Source of the DNA: Mariniflexile jejuense
GTDB taxonomy: Bacteria > Bacteroidota > Bacteroidia > Flavobacteriales > Flavobacteriaceae
DNA: 64,000 nucleotides
Direction of reading: 5' to 3'
NCBI RefSeq assembly: GCF_042675665.1
Contig: NZ_JBHTJI010000042.1
Span: forward strand, 124,001 to 188,000
Under the pieces are notes generated by a model that saw nothing but the letters and a program-made list of their open reading frames with translations, had not been told where the DNA came from and made no database searches. The first letter of the stretch is position 1. Every line of letters starts with the position of its first letter. Shown here one piece after another: positions 63,581 to 64,000 of the stretch. The translations under genes were made by a program, and so were the position numbers.

Positions 63581-63637
63581 TGCTGAATTAAATTATTTTT
63601 AATAGTGTTTTCATAAATAAAAAGCTCTTGTATCAAA

Positions 63638-63800
63638 ATGAAAATATTTGTTTACGAAACAATAATATTATTTCTATTTACTTTTTGGTTTTCATATTCA
63701 AAAGGGAAAGATATATCAGAAAATAATACTTCTAAGATTCTTTTAAGGTGTAATAATCCGTTTCCAAATCATACCACTTATATTGGAAACCATATAAAAC
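63638..63800 (+). pseudogene. Short secreted-protein gene cut by an IS3-family insertion
   Basis: The frame begins MKIFVYETIILFLFTFWFSY, a signal-peptide-like start, and continues for 54 codons to 63800. Beyond that point it reads into the inserted element (LDLQQKVGQF..) and stops at 63886 by chance. The remaining genuine part is too short to assign a family. The original gene would continue to the right of the element, outside the window. Confidence 0.6.
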
Positions 63801-64000
63801 TGGACTTGCAACAAAAAGTTGGACAATTTATTGCGAGATTTAAGACGCTACATTTTGGTTATACATTTCTGTTTCAAATTCCTTAATAGTTTTATACCCT
63901 AAAGTAGAGTGTATTCTTCTTTTGTTATACCAAGTTTCTATCCAAGAAAAGACTGATAGTTCTTCTTGAGACCTGTAATTATATTTATGTTTGGATACCC
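63801..64000 (-). mobile_element. IS3-family insertion sequence, one end (partial)
   Basis: The terminal segment starts about 63801 with TGGACTTGCAACAAAAAGTT, typical of an IS3-family end. Then, on the minus strand, comes the 3' end of the transposase gene. The other end and the target duplication lie beyond the window. Confidence 0.75.
63840..64000 (-). CDS. IS3-family transposase, C-terminal part (partial)
   Basis: The minus strand encodes YRSQEELSVFSWIETWYNKR, then RIHSTLGYKTIKEFE, and ends MYNQNVAS before TAA at 63840. This is the conserved C-terminus of the DDE integrase-type transposase (OrfB) of IS3 elements; the Trp..YN..R..H..L..-type motif is diagnostic. The 5' part is beyond the window edge, so intactness is unknown. 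Confidence 0.85.
   Translation of the reverse strand, partial: VSKHKYNYRSQEELSVFSWIETWYNKRRIHSTLGYKTIKEFETEMYNQNVAS

Noticed and set aside
63801..63886. C-terminal 28 residues of the 82-residue ORF at 63638
   Set aside because: This part is read from the IS end sequence and is not native to the gene.
1..64000. tRNA or rRNA genes
   Set aside because: No cloverleaf with a T-arm GTTCRA motif or rRNA core sequence was recognised in the intergenic regions read.

Overview
The window looks like the chromosome of a low-GC marine flavobacterium (Bacteroidota, Flavobacteriaceae). The evidence is SusC/SusD-type receptor genes, type IX secretion C-terminal sorting domains (PNPSS..), a hybrid two-component system, promoter -7 boxes of the TAnnTTTG type, A-rich leaders instead of strong Shine-Dalgarno sites, and a chitin/N-acetylglucosamine locus. 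All calls come from reading the sequence; no database search was made.

Region 1 (1-2153) is the 5' part of a SusC-like outer-membrane receptor gene on the minus strand, cut by the window edge. Region 2 (about 2.2-30.7 kb) is an accessory island. From the left it holds: a structured non-coding stretch that ends in a + strand terminator; a small XRE regulator; gene remnants; an SOS/mutagenesis cassette (SRAP peptidase, short DnaE-type polymerase, DinB, self-cleaving LexA-like repressor, DnaQ-GIY-YIG nuclease) organised around one divergent palindromic operator; a three-gene DUF4132 cluster of unknown role; a type I restriction-modification operon (hsdM-hsdS-PDDEXK-hsdR-ygjP); a mobilisation module (BfmA/BtgA-like protein, DUF5712 relaxase-like protein, TraG/VirD4-like coupling ATPase) with an inverted-repeat-rich candidate oriT upstream; and a maintenance block (SSB, DUF6876, ParB-like). 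No integrase is visible, so the element is either mobilisable in trans, decayed, or extends through functions outside the window.

Region 3 (30.9-63.5 kb) is a polysaccharide utilisation locus for chitin and probably chitosan-like material. Minus-strand genes run from a GlcNAc-type MFS importer and a NagB-PIG-L fusion through two GH20 enzymes, two secreted GH18 chitinases, and SusC and SusD to a strong terminator. After it come an esterase-like hydrolase, a secreted PIG-L/PA14 deacylase, and a complete malonate pathway (malonyl-CoA ligase, MadL, MadM, malonyl-CoA decarboxylase). To the right, an HTCS regulator is flanked by two paralogous small secreted proteins. A GH2 enzyme with the Gly-Ser-Asp signature of exo-beta-D-glucosaminidases and a second MFS importer complete the locus. 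The two small secreted genes share an upstream motif at the same distance from their -7 boxes, a good candidate HTCS operator.

Region 4 (63.6-64 kb): an IS3-family element, cut by the right edge, has inserted into a short secreted-protein gene.

The best candidates for something undescribed are: the pseudoknotted RNA-like structure at 2.69-2.93 kb; the DUF4132 triad next to the type I RM operon; the physical coupling of malonate catabolism to a chitin-type PUL; and the duplicated small secreted proteins with their shared control motif.
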